Shown: positions 35,613-45,031, counted from the first letter of the stretch. The stretch is 64,000 bases of DNA from CALMBW01 sp963779645 (GCA_963779645.1 CAVZYX010000005.1:1612001-1676000), one strand, 5' to 3'. Notes: generated by a model from the sequence alone, not told the origin. Numbers and translations: made by a program.

Positions 35613-36307
35613 TCGAAGCAACGATCCGGCTCGAGAAGGTCTCGAGATCGTTCCAGCGTGGCTCCGAGGAAGTCCATGCAGTTAGCGAAGTGTCTCTGGA
35701 TCTTTATCAAGGACAGCTGACGGCGCTCATGGGCCCTTCCGGGTCGGGAAAGAGCACACTGCTCAATCTCATCGCGGGATGGGAGAAACCCGATAGTGGA
35801 AACATCGTGATCAGCGGAACCGATGACCCCTTCCGCTGGAGTGCGACATCGATACTGCCGCAGCGACTCGGACTCCTCGAAGATCTCTCGGTCGGTGAGA
35901 ACGTTGAGCTCCCATTGGTCCTTGGCGGATGGGAGCCTCTGGCTGCTGCAACCAGGGTGCGAGAAGTGCTGGACAGCCTTGATCTCTTACATCTGGCGGC
36001 GAGGAATCCGAGAAACGTTTCGATCGGAGAACAGCAGCGTGCCGCGTTCGCCAGAGCCATGGTGATCGGCTCCTCGATCATCCTGGCGGACGAACCTACG
36101 GGCAATCAAGATTCCGGTAGAGGGGATGTGATCCTCAGCCAGCTTGCGACAGCAGCCCACGCGGGGGCGACCTGCGTCGTGGCAACACATGACCCCGAAG
36201 TTCTGAAGCATTGCGATCGGATAGTTCGCATGCATGCGGGCGTTCTCGAATCCGACGATCAGAAGGGAGACCCCTTCGAGCGGTCCCCTTGGGAGCGGCA
36301 ACCATGA
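35609..36307 (+). CDS. ABC transporter ATP-binding protein (MacB-like, second)
   Basis: 232 residues. Walker A is GPSGSGKSTL, the signature loop is VSIGEQQRAAFARAM (ISIGE in place of LSGGE) and Walker B is SIILADEPTGNQDSG. ATP binding should be intact, though the changed signature loop could alter turnover. It overlaps the permease gene by 4 bases (ATGA), so all three products are co-translated. Confidence 0.9.
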   Translation: MIEATIRLEKVSRSFQRGSEEVHAVSEVSLDLYQGQLTALMGPSGSGKSTLLNLIAGWEKPDSGNIVISGTDDPFRWSATSILPQRLGLLEDLSVGENVELPLVLGGWEPLAAATRVREVLDSLDLLHLAARNPRNVSIGEQQRAAFARAMVIGSSIILADEPTGNQDSGRGDVILSQLATAAHAGATCVVATHDPEVLKHCDRIVRMHAGVLESDDQKGDPFERSPWERQP

Positions 36308-38949
36308 GGGTTCTGTGGCGTCGGGCTCCCGGGATGCTCGTTCATTTCCCACAAGCGGCTGCAGCGATCGTTGCTGCGGCGGCAGTGATGGCGATCAGTG
36401 GGGTCGTCGGCCCCTTGTTCCTCTACTCCACCGAGAGTGCATCGCTACAGGCGGGGGTTGAACAGGCTGGACGTTGGACCGCAGGATTCCGACTGAACAT
36501 CGAGCCCTACCAATTCACATTCGAGGGGAATGTCCCGATCCGCGAGCTCTTCCCGGCCATCGAGAAAGCGAAGGCGGCGATGGCGGACGTCTTCGACGAG
36601 GAAGTTGGACTTGAAGGGCCGTACACGACGATCTTGAGCGGTGTGTTCGAGGCTCGCAGTGATGCTTACTCGCGAACCGTGCGACTACTCAGCCGTGACG
36701 AGGCTCTCGACCAGATCACCATGATCAGCGGCAGCCAGGCTGGTGGGGTTCTCATCTCCGACGTTATGGCATCTGTATTTGAATTGGAGGTTGGAGATCG
36801 CTTCGAGATCGCATCCACGTTCGCCCAAGCGAGCCCGGTCGTAGCCGGCATCTATCGGTCGTTGCAGGATGACATCCGGGACTACTGGACGCCTCTTGGG
36901 CCTCACATCTTCAGAGAGGGAGACACGGACCCGGCGCAATTGGTATTGGGCGATCGATCCACTATCAAAGGGATCCTCATGGAGCTGCGAGACGTCGAAC
37001 TCGTTCGGTTCGAGTTTCCGCTGGTTACCGAGAACCTTTCACTTGCCACCGGGCAGAGATTGGCTGCGAGATTCGACGACATCACGGAGCAAGTGAATAC
37101 CCCTTCGTCTGATCTAGCGAAGGCATTCACGGGGCCTTTGAGTCCCACGCAGAACTTCTTCGCGGGACCCCTCGACGCAGAGTCGGCGATCCAGAACATC
37201 GTTTCTACGGCCGAAGTTCGCACGGGTTCCGTTACTCCAGCCGTCGACCTCCTTGCAGTTGCAGCGCGGTTGATCGGTGGGATCACCCTCGCGGCAGCGG
37301 GCTTCTACCTCGTGAAGACGCGCCGCACGGAAGCCGCATTACTGGTGGCGAGGGGGGTGGGACCGCTGCGGCAAGCCACGCGTTTCGGGGCTGAGGCTCT
37401 GCTGCCGGCGGGACTTGGAGCGGTCCTTGGAACCGGAGCTGGGTACTTGATGGTTACGACACTGGGGCCGGAGGGAAGCATCCCCGCTAGCGCTCTGCGC
37501 AACACGTTTGGCAACGTGGCGCTGTTTTTCGGAGTTGGGGTTCTTCTGCTTTCTGCCGCGGCGGCTCTTGCCGTCCGGAACGAAGAGAAGCTGTTGTCGG
37601 GACAGGGCCCGAAGCGGGGCATGCGGAAGGTCTTGCTGGTCGCCGGTGCGCTCTCTGCTATTGCGGCGGTTGTCGTCGCTCGCCTGCGCACCGAAGTCTC
37701 GGCAGAGTCGATCGAAGATCTATCCGATGCCCGCGTCACCATCGTCCCAGTTGTTCTGATCCTTGCAGGTGGCGTTGTTGCCGGAGCTGTCCTGCAGCTG
37801 GTGCTTCCATTCGTGGCGCGCACTTTGCGCTACCGGGCTCCTGGTCTGTATCTCGCTGCGCGGCGACTCTCAGGTGCTTCCGCGATGACATTGGTTCTGG
37901 TGGCGACGACCGCAGTTGCACTTGGCATCGGCATCTATGGGTGGACTATGTCTTCATCGGTCGAAGAATCGGCAGCGTCGAAGGCGAAACTCTTCATGGG
38001 CAGCGAGACCATGGCGACGGTCTTGCAAGGCTTCGAGCTTCCGGAAGACCTGCCGTTCGATGCGACCCACGTTCTTGAGGTACAGCGCGCACCTGTACCG
38101 GATGGAGGGTTCATCAAAGTACTAGCCATCGATCCTGAAACATTTGCCGACGCTGCTTTCTGGAGGGACGATTTCGGTCCACGTCCGCTCGAAGCGATGA
38201 TGCAGGATCTCGATCGGGACGGACTCTCCGTGATCATGGTGGGCGTGGAGGGCGGTCGGCTGACCCTAGGGACTTCGACCGACGAAGTGAACATCGATGT
38301 ACAAGACACCGTGCAGACGTTCCCGCGGATGCCGCAAACGAAGCCGATGGCAGTCATGTCTCAGGAGGATCTAAGTGAAGTGCTGTCTTCGTCGGCAGGT
38401 TTCCTGTCCTCGGACGAGTTGATGTTGGCGCGTGCCGACGACCAAGTAGTTGAGAGAGAGTTTGCCAAGAGAAACATCAGTCTCTACGGCGTCACATCGC
38501 AGCGAGAGGTTCTGGATACACCGAGTCTGCAATCGCTTCTTTGGATGTTAGGGCTGCTGGCGGCCCTCGGTGTGGTTGCAGGTGTCGTGTCCTTGGTGGG
38601 TCTGATGCTCTACCTGCAAGCGCGCCAGAGGACTGCCCTTATCGCTAGTGCACTGACGCGAAGGATGGGACTCGGCAGGGGACAGGAGCTTCGTTCGTGG
38701 TTCGCTGAGGTCGGTGGCGCGTTCATGCTCGCGTTCTTGGTAGCGGTGACGGTGGGGCTTTGGGTGGCGATCGCCATGAAGGACCCACTCGACCCTCGGC
38801 CCAACCTGCCGCCCAACCCCGTGCTTTCGGTCCCGGTCGTGCTCCTGATCGCAACTTCGATCGCCTTGCTCGTGATCTCCGCGATCACGGCTTGGCTATT
38901 ACGGAGACGGATCGACTCGGCGAACGTAGCGGAGGCTTTTAGAACCTAG
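36304..38949 (+). CDS. FtsX-like ABC transporter permease
   Basis: 881 residues from ATG 36304, chosen because it overlaps the preceding stop. The N-terminal helix (AAAAIVAAAAVMAISGVVGP) is followed by a long extracytoplasmic domain. Two FtsX-type membrane blocks follow: LLAVAARLIGGITLAAAGFYLVKTRRTEA with helices after it, and LLAALGVVAGVVSLVGLMLYL near the end. A second outer domain lies between them. This is the membrane partner of the two ATPases. The substrate is unknown. It converges on the GerMN lipoprotein gene. Confidence 0.87.
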   Translation: MRVLWRRAPGMLVHFPQAAAAIVAAAAVMAISGVVGPLFLYSTESASLQAGVEQAGRWTAGFRLNIEPYQFTFEGNVPIRELFPAIEKAKAAMADVFDEEVGLEGPYTTILSGVFEARSDAYSRTVRLLSRDEALDQITMISGSQAGGVLISDVMASVFELEVGDRFEIASTFAQASPVVAGIYRSLQDDIRDYWTPLGPHIFREGDTDPAQLVLGDRSTIKGILMELRDVELVRFEFPLVTENLSLATGQRLAARFDDITEQVNTPSSDLAKAFTGPLSPTQNFFAGPLDAESAIQNIVSTAEVRTGSVTPAVDLLAVAARLIGGITLAAAGFYLVKTRRTEAALLVARGVGPLRQATRFGAEALLPAGLGAVLGTGAGYLMVTTLGPEGSIPASALRNTFGNVALFFGVGVLLLSAAAALAVRNEEKLLSGQGPKRGMRKVLLVAGALSAIAAVVVARLRTEVSAESIEDLSDARVTIVPVVLILAGGVVAGAVLQLVLPFVARTLRYRAPGLYLAARRLSGASAMTLVLVATTAVALGIGIYGWTMSSSVEESAASKAKLFMGSETMATVLQGFELPEDLPFDATHVLEVQRAPVPDGGFIKVLAIDPETFADAAFWRDDFGPRPLEAMMQDLDRDGLSVIMVGVEGGRLTLGTSTDEVNIDVQDTVQTFPRMPQTKPMAVMSQEDLSEVLSSSAGFLSSDELMLARADDQVVEREFAKRNISLYGVTSQREVLDTPSLQSLLWMLGLLAALGVVAGVVSLVGLMLYLQARQRTALIASALTRRMGLGRGQELRSWFAEVGGAFMLAFLVAVTVGLWVAIAMKDPLDPRPNLPPNPVLSVPVVLLIATSIALLVISAITAWLLRRRIDSANVAEAFRT

Positions 38950-39812
38950 GGGAAGAGAGCGAGTGGGATGCGGACCATGTGGATCGGCTCGCCGTTCTCT
39001 GCCGACGACTCAAAGACCTCGAGATAGGCAGGGGCGTCTCCGTCGATGTCAAAGTCGATGGTCGTTTCGAAGTCTCCGACGCATCCCGTCCCGCATGTGG
39101 CCGTAGTGAAGTCCTCGGCGAGAACCTCACCATTTTCGGTGATGAGCCGCAACGAGACCGTCGCCTCGAACACGTTGGCCGTTCCTGAAATCGTTATCGG
39201 AGAAGTCAGCTCATCCCCGACGACAGGCTCGTAGACCTGGATGGGATGGAGCTCGCTCGCGTAGTCCTTGCGCGTTTGGGGCCCGTCGAGCGTGAGTCCC
39301 TCACCTCCGAGCGAACCGGCTGGTTCGCCCTCGATCTCGAAAACGACGCCCTTTACGGTGTCGAATTGGGTGAGGGTGTAAACGACCTGAGCAACGCGTC
39401 CGAGCATCGACGCCGAGCCACCACCGCTCCCAAACTCCGAACTGAGATCGACGACGGCCGTTCCGTCATCGATGGTCAGACCGAGTAGTTCCGTTCCTTC
39501 GGGGATGAGCGAAGAGAGGTCGACGTCGTCTTCTGCTGCGTTCGTGCCATGCAGGAGCTCTTCCATGACTGCCGTCGCGATCTGGGTTTGCGAGGGCACG
39601 TACCTGAAGGTGATCGAAACCCCGTCCTCGCGAGCGAACCAGACCTCGTACTTCTGGAGGTCAAGCGGCTCTTCCGTCTCGTTCGGTTCGGGGGTCTCGG
39701 TTGCTTCCGAGCTGGGGGATGGCTCGTCGCTGCCAGCGGTTATGGGTTCGCCGTCGTCCCCACAAGACGCTAGAAGCAGTAGGGCAGCCATCAGGACCAA
39801 TGTTCTTCTCAT
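38946..39812 (-). CDS. GerMN and Gmad2 domain lipoprotein
   Basis: 288 residues from ATG 39812. MRRTLVLMAALLLLASC is a lipobox signal. After an acidic Ser/Pro/Glu-rich spacer comes a GerMN-type domain (FRYVPSQTQIATAVMEELLH, DGTAVVDLSSEFGSGGGSAS, LTQFDTVKGVVFEIEGE). The C-terminal Gmad2 Ig-like domain has ELTSPITISGTANVFEATVSL. Such proteins resemble spore-germination GerM or LpqB-linked lipoproteins and act on the outer face of the membrane. The frame extends upstream to 40280, but that part lacks a signal peptide and overlaps gltX. Confidence 0.85.
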   Translation of the reverse strand: MRRTLVLMAALLLLASCGDDGEPITAGSDEPSPSSEATETPEPNETEEPLDLQKYEVWFAREDGVSITFRYVPSQTQIATAVMEELLHGTNAAEDDVDLSSLIPEGTELLGLTIDDGTAVVDLSSEFGSGGGSASMLGRVAQVVYTLTQFDTVKGVVFEIEGEPAGSLGGEGLTLDGPQTRKDYASELHPIQVYEPVVGDELTSPITISGTANVFEATVSLRLITENGEVLAEDFTTATCGTGCVGDFETTIDFDIDGDAPAYLEVFESSAENGEPIHMVRIPLALFP

Positions 39813-39887
39813 ACAGGATGAGACGTTTGCCGTAGCTGCTTGGTTGCTCGGCATCGACAGAGTGTGCCCGACCGGTACCCTGCCTGC

Positions 39888-41309
39888 ATGACCGTACGAA
39901 CCCGCATCGAGCCGGCCCCAAGCGGATCGATCCATGTCGGCAACGCCCGAACTGCCTTGTTCTCGTGGGCGTTCGCCCGCAGGCACGGTGGTCAGTTCGT
40001 CCTTCGGATCGCCGATACGGACGCTAAGCGCGTCAGCGAGGAGAACTTCCAGGCCGTCCTCGAGGATTTCCGCTGGCTCGGTCTCGATTGGGACGAGGGT
40101 CCCGAGGTCGGCGGCCCGCATGGCCCCTACCGGCAGAGTGAACGCTTCGATATCTATAGCGAGCACGCTGACAGACTCATCGAGGATGGTTTCGCTTATC
40201 GCTGTTACATGAACGACGAGGAGATAGAGGCAGAGCGCAAGCGCGCCGACGCTGAGAAGAGACGTCCAGAATTCCAGCACACCGAGGAAGAGGCACAGGG
40301 GTTCTCATCTGAGGGTCGACCTTTCACGGTTCGGTTCATCGTGCCGGCAGACAGGACGATCACCTTCCACGATGAAGTGCTTGGAGATATCTCAACCGAT
40401 ATGGGTCGCACCCCGGACTTCGTCATCCTTCGGAGCGATGGCACGCCGACGTACATGCTGGCGGTTACCGTCGACGACGCTCTGATGGAGATCTCTCACA
40501 TCATCCGAGGGAACGACCTCATGGCGTCGACACCCAGACAACTGCTGATGCGAGAAGCGCTCGGCTTCAAAGAGTCGCCCGTGTTCGCGCACCTCCCTCT
40601 GATCGTTGCCGACGGTGGTAAACCACTGTCGAAGAGGTGGGGTGACGTGTCGGTGAGCTCCTACCGAGAGCGAGGGTTCCTTCCTGCGGCGCTGATCAAC
40701 TACTTGGCATTGCTTGGTTGGTCACTCGACGACCACACCAACATCATCCCGGTCGATGAACTGGTCGCCAACTTCTCACTCGAGCGGGTGGGGAAGAACC
40801 CCGCAACGTTCGACATGGACAAGCTCGAGTGGATCAACATGCACTACATCAAGGAGTTGAGCCCGGAGGGATTCGCCAAAGAGCTCGCCCCGTTCTGCGA
40901 GCGCGAGGGGTTGGCGGCAGATAACCCGGCCGGTGAGGAGAAGCTGAAGGCCGTGGCCCCACTTCTCGTTGAACGTATGAAGCGGCTCGACGAGGCCCCC
41001 CCGATGGTCCGGTTCCTGTTCGAGCACCCGGCCCCCGACACCAAGGCAGCTTCGGCCCTCGAAGGACAGGGCGAGTACCTGGGGGCTGTTGCCGATGCGT
41101 TGTCATCGGTCGAGAAATGGACCACTCCGGCGATCGAGGAAGTACTGAGGGCCGTGGCAGAAGAGCGAGATCTCAAACCGAAGAAGGCCTTCCAGCCGAT
41201 ACGAGCCGCTGTCACCGGAACGCTCGTGAGCCCCCCTTTGTTCGAATCGCTCGAGATCCTGGGCAAGGAGGAGACGATCGCTCGCCTCCGCTCGGTTTCG
41301 GCCGCCTAA
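39888..41309 (+). CDS. gltX: glutamate-tRNA ligase
   Basis: 473 residues from ATG 39888. It is a class I synthetase: the HIGH-like motif is PSGSIHVGNART and the KMSKS-like motif is KPLSKRWGD. The zinc-free middle (ADTDAKRVSEENFQAVLEDF, GLDWDEGP) is typical, and the anticodon-binding C-terminus follows. It charges tRNA-Glu, and by inference also tRNA-Gln, for GatCAB to amidate. The tRNA genes for both lie directly downstream. Confidence 0.95.
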   Translation: MTVRTRIEPAPSGSIHVGNARTALFSWAFARRHGGQFVLRIADTDAKRVSEENFQAVLEDFRWLGLDWDEGPEVGGPHGPYRQSERFDIYSEHADRLIEDGFAYRCYMNDEEIEAERKRADAEKRRPEFQHTEEEAQGFSSEGRPFTVRFIVPADRTITFHDEVLGDISTDMGRTPDFVILRSDGTPTYMLAVTVDDALMEISHIIRGNDLMASTPRQLLMREALGFKESPVFAHLPLIVADGGKPLSKRWGDVSVSSYRERGFLPAALINYLALLGWSLDDHTNIIPVDELVANFSLERVGKNPATFDMDKLEWINMHYIKELSPEGFAKELAPFCEREGLAADNPAGEEKLKAVAPLLVERMKRLDEAPPMVRFLFEHPAPDTKAASALEGQGEYLGAVADALSSVEKWTTPAIEEVLRAVAEERDLKPKKAFQPIRAAVTGTLVSPPLFESLEILGKEETIARLRSVSAA

Positions 41310-41313
41310 GTCC

Positions 41314-41322
41314 TGGTATCCT
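41314..41322 (+). promoter_or_regulatory. extended -10 promoter for the tRNA-Gln/tRNA-Glu unit
   Basis: TGGTATCCT combines TG-N with a TATCCT -10 element just after the gltX stop and about 55 bases before tRNA-Gln. No convincing -35 is seen. The same 12-base string, CCTGGTATCCTT, occurs upstream of rpsB, supporting use as a promoter motif. Confidence 0.45.
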
Positions 41323-41379
41323 TTTGCGGCTCCCGGTTACCGCTGAGGGGGAAAGCGCGGCCTGAGGCCGTAGCCCATT

Positions 41380-41451
41380 TGGGGCATGGGGTAATTGGCA
41401 GCCCGGCGGATTCTGGTTCCGTTAGTCCAGGTTCGAGTCCTGGTGCCCCAG
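41380..41451 (+). tRNA. tRNA-Gln(CTG)
   Basis: A 72-base cloverleaf. Acceptor TGGGGCA pairs with TGCCCCA, the anticodon stem is GCGGA/TCCGT with loop TTCTGGT (anticodon CTG), and the T arm is CCAGG-TTCGAGT-CCTGG. No CCA is encoded. It reads CAG codons and is the expected substrate for GltX plus GatCAB. Confidence 0.93.
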
Positions 41452-41483
41452 CGGAAGCAGACCGAAGGGTCTGGCAAGAGCAT

Positions 41484-41558
41484 GGCCCGTTAGTCTAGTT
41501 GGCCTAGGACGCCGCCCTCTCAAGGCGGAGACCACGGGTTCGAATCCCGTACGGGCTA
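41484..41558 (+). tRNA. tRNA-Glu(CTC)
   Basis: A 75-base cloverleaf. Acceptor GGCCCGT pairs with ACGGGCT (first pair G-U), the anticodon stem is CCGCC/GGCGG with loop CTCTCAA (anticodon CTC), and the T arm is ACGGG-TTCGAAT-CCCGT. It reads GAG codons. It lies 32 bases after tRNA-Gln and before rplS. Confidence 0.93.
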
Positions 41559-41594
41559 CGAGAGAAGTTTGATGACAAGAAAAGGAGCTACACG

Positions 41595-41945
41595 ATGAAC
41601 CCGACCGACCTGGTCGAACGTCCGTATCTCAAGGAGGACGTTCCTGAGTTCAGGCCCGGCGACACGGTAAAGATCCACGTGCGTGTCGTTGAGGGTGAGC
41701 GCGAGCGCATCCAGGTCTTCGAAGGGATCGTTATCCGACGCCGCGGCAGTCAGCTTTCGGCAACATTCACTGTTCGGAAGATCAGTTTCGGTGTCGGTGT
41801 CGAGCGGACATTCCCCGTCCACTCGCCGATGATCTCGAAGATCGAGGTTTTGACCCGAGGACACGTGCGTCGCAGCAAGCTCTATTACCTGCGCGATCGC
41901 GTCGGCAAGAAGGCCACCAAGATCAAGGAACGCCGTCAGGCCTAG
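41595..41945 (+). CDS. rplS: 50S ribosomal protein L19
   Basis: 116 residues, normal bL19 length. The family signature is FRPGDTVKIHVRVVEGERER and VFEGIVIRRRGS, ending RSKLYYLRDRVGKKATKIKE. It sits at the 30S-50S interface. AAAAGGAGC precedes the ATG. The lepB genes follow in the same order as in other actinobacteria. Confidence 0.97.
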   Translation: MNPTDLVERPYLKEDVPEFRPGDTVKIHVRVVEGERERIQVFEGIVIRRRGSQLSATFTVRKISFGVGVERTFPVHSPMISKIEVLTRGHVRRSKLYYLRDRVGKKATKIKERRQA

Positions 41946-41948
41946 TCC

Positions 41949-42674
41949 TTGAGTGACCCTCTTGTTCCACCACCACCACCTCCGGCGCAGCCGCGCTTAG
42001 AGGGCGCCCCACCACCACCTCCACCACCGGGGGTAACTAGCGCTGCTCCTAGCGAGGTCCCAGGCGAGGAGGAGCGCAAGCACAGGCCGTTCTGGCGCGA
42101 GCTTCCGGTCCTGATCGTCGTCGCTTTCGTGATCGCGCTGATCCTCAAGTCATTCGTTCTGCAGGCCTTCTACATCCCTTCCGCTTCCATGGAACCGACG
42201 CTCATGATCGGGGACCGCGTCTTGGTTGAGAAGATCTCCTACCGATTCGGCGACCCCGATAACGGTGATGTTGTCGTTTTTGAAAAGGATCTCGGTGGGA
42301 CTCTTCCGGTCGAGGAAGAGGATCGATCGGTCTTCGAGAAGATCGGCGATTCGTTCAAGGGCCTCTTCGGCTTCCCAACGGGGACGGCTCAAGACTTCAT
42401 CAAGCGAGTCATCGGGATCAGTGGCGACACGGTCGAGGGCCGCGACGGGCGGATCTTCTTGAACGGGGAACCTTTGGACGAGCCGTATCTCCCCGACGGG
42501 ACCGAAACCTCTACGTTCGGCCCTGTCGAGATCCCCACCGGGATGATCTTCGTCATGGGAGACAACCGTGGGAACTCCGATGATTCGAGGAACTTCGGTC
42601 CAGTGCCCGTCAGCACGGTGGTCGGAAGGGCATTCCTTCTGATCTGGCCACCTTCGGATTTCGACACGCTTTGA
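41949..42674 (+). CDS. lepB: signal peptidase I (first copy)
   Basis: 241 residues. A proline-rich cytosolic tail (PLVPPPPPPAQPR, GAPPPPPPPGV) precedes one membrane helix (LIVVAFVIALILKSFVLQ). Catalytic Ser is in YIPSASMEPTL and catalytic Lys in DFIKRVIGISGDTVEG. VMGDNRGNSDDSR is box E. It removes signal peptides on the outer side of the membrane. TTG 41949 is taken as start, 4 bases after rplS. A second lepB lies immediately downstream. Confidence 0.93.
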   Translation: MSDPLVPPPPPPAQPRLEGAPPPPPPPGVTSAAPSEVPGEEERKHRPFWRELPVLIVVAFVIALILKSFVLQAFYIPSASMEPTLMIGDRVLVEKISYRFGDPDNGDVVVFEKDLGGTLPVEEEDRSVFEKIGDSFKGLFGFPTGTAQDFIKRVIGISGDTVEGRDGRIFLNGEPLDEPYLPDGTETSTFGPVEIPTGMIFVMGDNRGNSDDSRNFGPVPVSTVVGRAFLLIWPPSDFDTL

Positions 42675-42699
42675 ACCACGAGCCAACTAGTCTGAACGC

Positions 42700-43563
42700 A
42701 TGAGCCCCGACGAAGAGGCCACAACACCAACGGAGCCCCCCGCTCCGCCTAAAGAAGCGGACGAGAACGGCGAAACTCAGTCGTTCACCGCGTCCGATCT
42801 CGAGGCACCCCCGGCTCCGCCCACCACTGAGATGCCGGCTGCTCCCTCTCCGGCCGAGCGCAAACCGCTCGCGGAACCAGTGCGGATAGATAAGAAGGCG
42901 AAGAAGAGCAAGAAACCTAGGTCGGCACTGGGAAAGATCACCGAGATCCCGATGCTGATCATCCTGGCTTTCGCCATCGCGGTGATCATCAAGACGTTCC
43001 TCGTCCAGGCTTTCTACATCCCGTCCGAATCGATGGTGCCCACGCTCAGGGTGGGGGACCGCGTACTCGTCGAGAAGATCGGCTATCGGATCGGAGAGCC
43101 CAGCCGCGGCGACGTCGTGGTGTTCGAGAAAGAGGTGTTCGGCGGAGAGAGCCAGGACCTGCCGTGGTACTCGGACTTGAAGAATGTCTTCCGCGATCTG
43201 CTTGGGCTGCCCACAGGGAGCGAAGAGGATTACATCAAGCGCATCGTCGCCGTCGGGGGTGACATCATCCGGTACACCGGAAGTCCCCGCAATCTGTGGA
43301 TCAATGGCGAGAAGGTCGAAGAGCCCTACATAAAAGGGGGGCGCGACCCCGGTAGCCCGACGATCACTGCCGACGATTGCGAGCGCCTAAGGATGGAGCC
43401 CGAGAAGAAGGGGTGCCGGGTTCCCGCCGGGACGGTCTTCGTGATGGGGGACAACCGAGGGAACTCGGAAGACTCGCGGGTGATCGGCCCCGTCGACGAG
43501 GACAAGATCGTGGGTAACGCTTTTATGATCATCTGGCCCCCCGGAGACTTCGGCACCATCTAG
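42700..43563 (+). CDS. lepB: signal peptidase I (second copy)
   Basis: 287 residues with the same catalytic plan: Ser in YIPSESMVPTLRVGD, Lys in DYIKRIVAVGGDIIRY, and VMGDNRGNSEDSR. Its longer Pro/Glu/Ala-rich N-terminal tail (about 75 residues) lies in the cytoplasm before the helix LIILAFAIAVIIKTFLVQ. The two copies differ in the insert between the catalytic residues (QDLPWYSDLKNVF here), suggesting different substrate sets. Tandem lepB copies are common in this gene neighbourhood. Confidence 0.93.
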   Translation: MSPDEEATTPTEPPAPPKEADENGETQSFTASDLEAPPAPPTTEMPAAPSPAERKPLAEPVRIDKKAKKSKKPRSALGKITEIPMLIILAFAIAVIIKTFLVQAFYIPSESMVPTLRVGDRVLVEKIGYRIGEPSRGDVVVFEKEVFGGESQDLPWYSDLKNVFRDLLGLPTGSEEDYIKRIVAVGGDIIRYTGSPRNLWINGEKVEEPYIKGGRDPGSPTITADDCERLRMEPEKKGCRVPAGTVFVMGDNRGNSEDSRVIGPVDEDKIVGNAFMIIWPPGDFGTI

Positions 43564-43604
43564 CTAATCAAAAGCTCGGTTAGCAGGCTTCTTCTCGCTA
43601 AAGT

Positions 43605-44303
43605 GTGGCCGTGGCTCAGGATGCTTCAGGACTTATGGAAACCCGCCTCGCTCATGCTGGCTTCGAGCGAGTCGCGGGCTGCGATGAGGTCGGCCGGGGA
43701 GCTTTGGCAGGACCGCTGGTGGCGGCCGCAGTGATACTTCCCCCCGGCATCGAGCTGCCCGGCCTCCGGGATTCCAAGATGCTCACGAAGCTTCAGCGAC
43801 AGAAACTGGCCAAGCAGATCGAGGAGGTTGCTCTGGCCGTGTCGATCGTTCATGCGCCCCATTCGAGCGTCGATCGGTTCGGACTCCAGAAGGCAAATCT
43901 CAAAGCTCTCCGAAGAGCGCTCAAAGGTTTGGATGTTGAACCCGACTACGCAATCGTCGATTGCTTCAAGCTCAAGCGGCTTCCGTGCCCGACGTTAGGC
44001 GTAAAGAAAGGCGACGCAGTTTCGAAGAACGTGGCGGCAGCATCGATCGTGGCCAAGGTCCATCGCGACGCCGTTATGGCCCGGTACCACAAGCGCTACA
44101 CGAGGTACGGGTTCGCTAGCAATGTGGGCTATGGGACCAGACACCACTGGAACGCATTGAAGAGGTTCGGCCCTTCACCGATCCACCGGCTCTCGTTCTT
44201 CGGAGTTTTCGGATTTCCGGGTGAGGATGGTGTTATCCGGCCCCATGTAGCGCGAGACTTTGAAGGGCAGGCGCCTGAGGCGATGGACAAGGAGAACGCA
44301 TGA
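43605..44303 (+). CDS. rnhB: ribonuclease HII
   Basis: 232 residues. The first active-site Asp-Glu pair is in VAGCDEVGRGALAGPLVAAA, followed by LRDSKMLTKLQR and a later aspartate in YAIVDCFKL. It removes RNA from RNA-DNA hybrids and misinserted ribonucleotides. GTG 43605 is used; a GTG 6 bases on and ATG 43635 are possible. It overlaps the DUF2469 gene by 4 bases. Confidence 0.94.
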   Translation: MAVAQDASGLMETRLAHAGFERVAGCDEVGRGALAGPLVAAAVILPPGIELPGLRDSKMLTKLQRQKLAKQIEEVALAVSIVHAPHSSVDRFGLQKANLKALRRALKGLDVEPDYAIVDCFKLKRLPCPTLGVKKGDAVSKNVAAASIVAKVHRDAVMARYHKRYTRYGFASNVGYGTRHHWNALKRFGPSPIHRLSFFGVFGFPGEDGVIRPHVARDFEGQAPEAMDKENA

Positions 44304-44638
44304 GCGTCGAGGACCTCGAGAAGTACGAGGCCGAGATGGAGCTCCAGCTTTACAAGGAGTATCGGGACGTTCTCCCGATGTTCAAGTTCGTGGTCGAAAC
44401 CGAGCGACGCTTCTACCTAGCCAACGAGGTCAAGGTCGAGACCAAGCACGTTGGCCCCAAGGTCTGGTTCGAGATCGAGCTTTCGGATGCTTGGGTGTGG
44501 GACATGCATCGTCCGGCTCGTTTCGTGACGCACGTTCGGGTTGTCACCTTCCGGGATCTCAACGTCGAAGAACTAGCTCAGCTTGCAGAGCGAGACATGC
44601 TGCCCGACCCCCCCGGCCACTTCGGCAACGGCACCTAA
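44300..44638 (+). CDS. DUF2469 family protein
   Basis: 112 residues, near the usual size. MSVEDLEKYEAEMELQLYKE and the aromatic-rich VWFEIELSDAWVWDMHRPAR are characteristic of this actinobacterial family. It is a soluble protein of unknown function. The position between rnhB and yraN is conserved in the phylum, which argues for a housekeeping role. Confidence 0.92.
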   Translation: MSVEDLEKYEAEMELQLYKEYRDVLPMFKFVVETERRFYLANEVKVETKHVGPKVWFEIELSDAWVWDMHRPARFVTHVRVVTFRDLNVEELAQLAERDMLPDPPGHFGNGT

Positions 44639-44680
44639 ACCGCACCATCGCTGTCGCACCCTCTCGCTAACTTGGCGCGC

Positions 44681-45031
44681 ATGCATGAGCGCGCACTTTT
44701 GGGACGATCCGGGGAAGACCTCGCCGTTGCGATGTACGAACGGCAGGGTTTCGCTGTCGAGCGGAACTACCGCTGTGCCGCAGGCGAGATGGACGTCATA
44801 GCGTGCCGTGGCCGACTGGTTGTGTTCTGCGAAGTCAAAACCAGACGTTCCGATCGCTTTGGGCTTCCCCTCGAAGCGGTGGATCATCGCAAACAGGTGA
44901 GGTTGCGAAGGATCGCAGCTACGTGGCTCTCGGAACGAAGACCGGGGCGGATCGAGATGAGGTTCGACGTCGTGTCGGTTATCGTCACGGCGCAGGGTCC
45001 GCAGGTGACCCACCTGGCCGACGCTTTCTGA
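44681..45031 (+). CDS. yraN: YraN/UPF0102 nuclease-fold protein
   Basis: 116 residues from ATG 44681. The core has GRSGEDLAVAMYERQGFAVE and EMDVIACRGRLVVFCEVKTR, that is, the E-D-EVK pattern of restriction-endonuclease-like folds. The role is unknown; it may act on DNA. An alternative TTG start at 44672 exists. It follows DUF2469 and precedes an enoyl-CoA hydratase gene. Confidence 0.9.
   Translation: MHERALLGRSGEDLAVAMYERQGFAVERNYRCAAGEMDVIACRGRLVVFCEVKTRRSDRFGLPLEAVDHRKQVRLRRIAATWLSERRPGRIEMRFDVVSVIVTAQGPQVTHLADAF

Noticed and set aside
39813..40280. Upstream extension of the GerMN-Gmad2 gene
   Set aside because: It overlaps gltX in antisense and precedes the true lipoprotein signal peptide.
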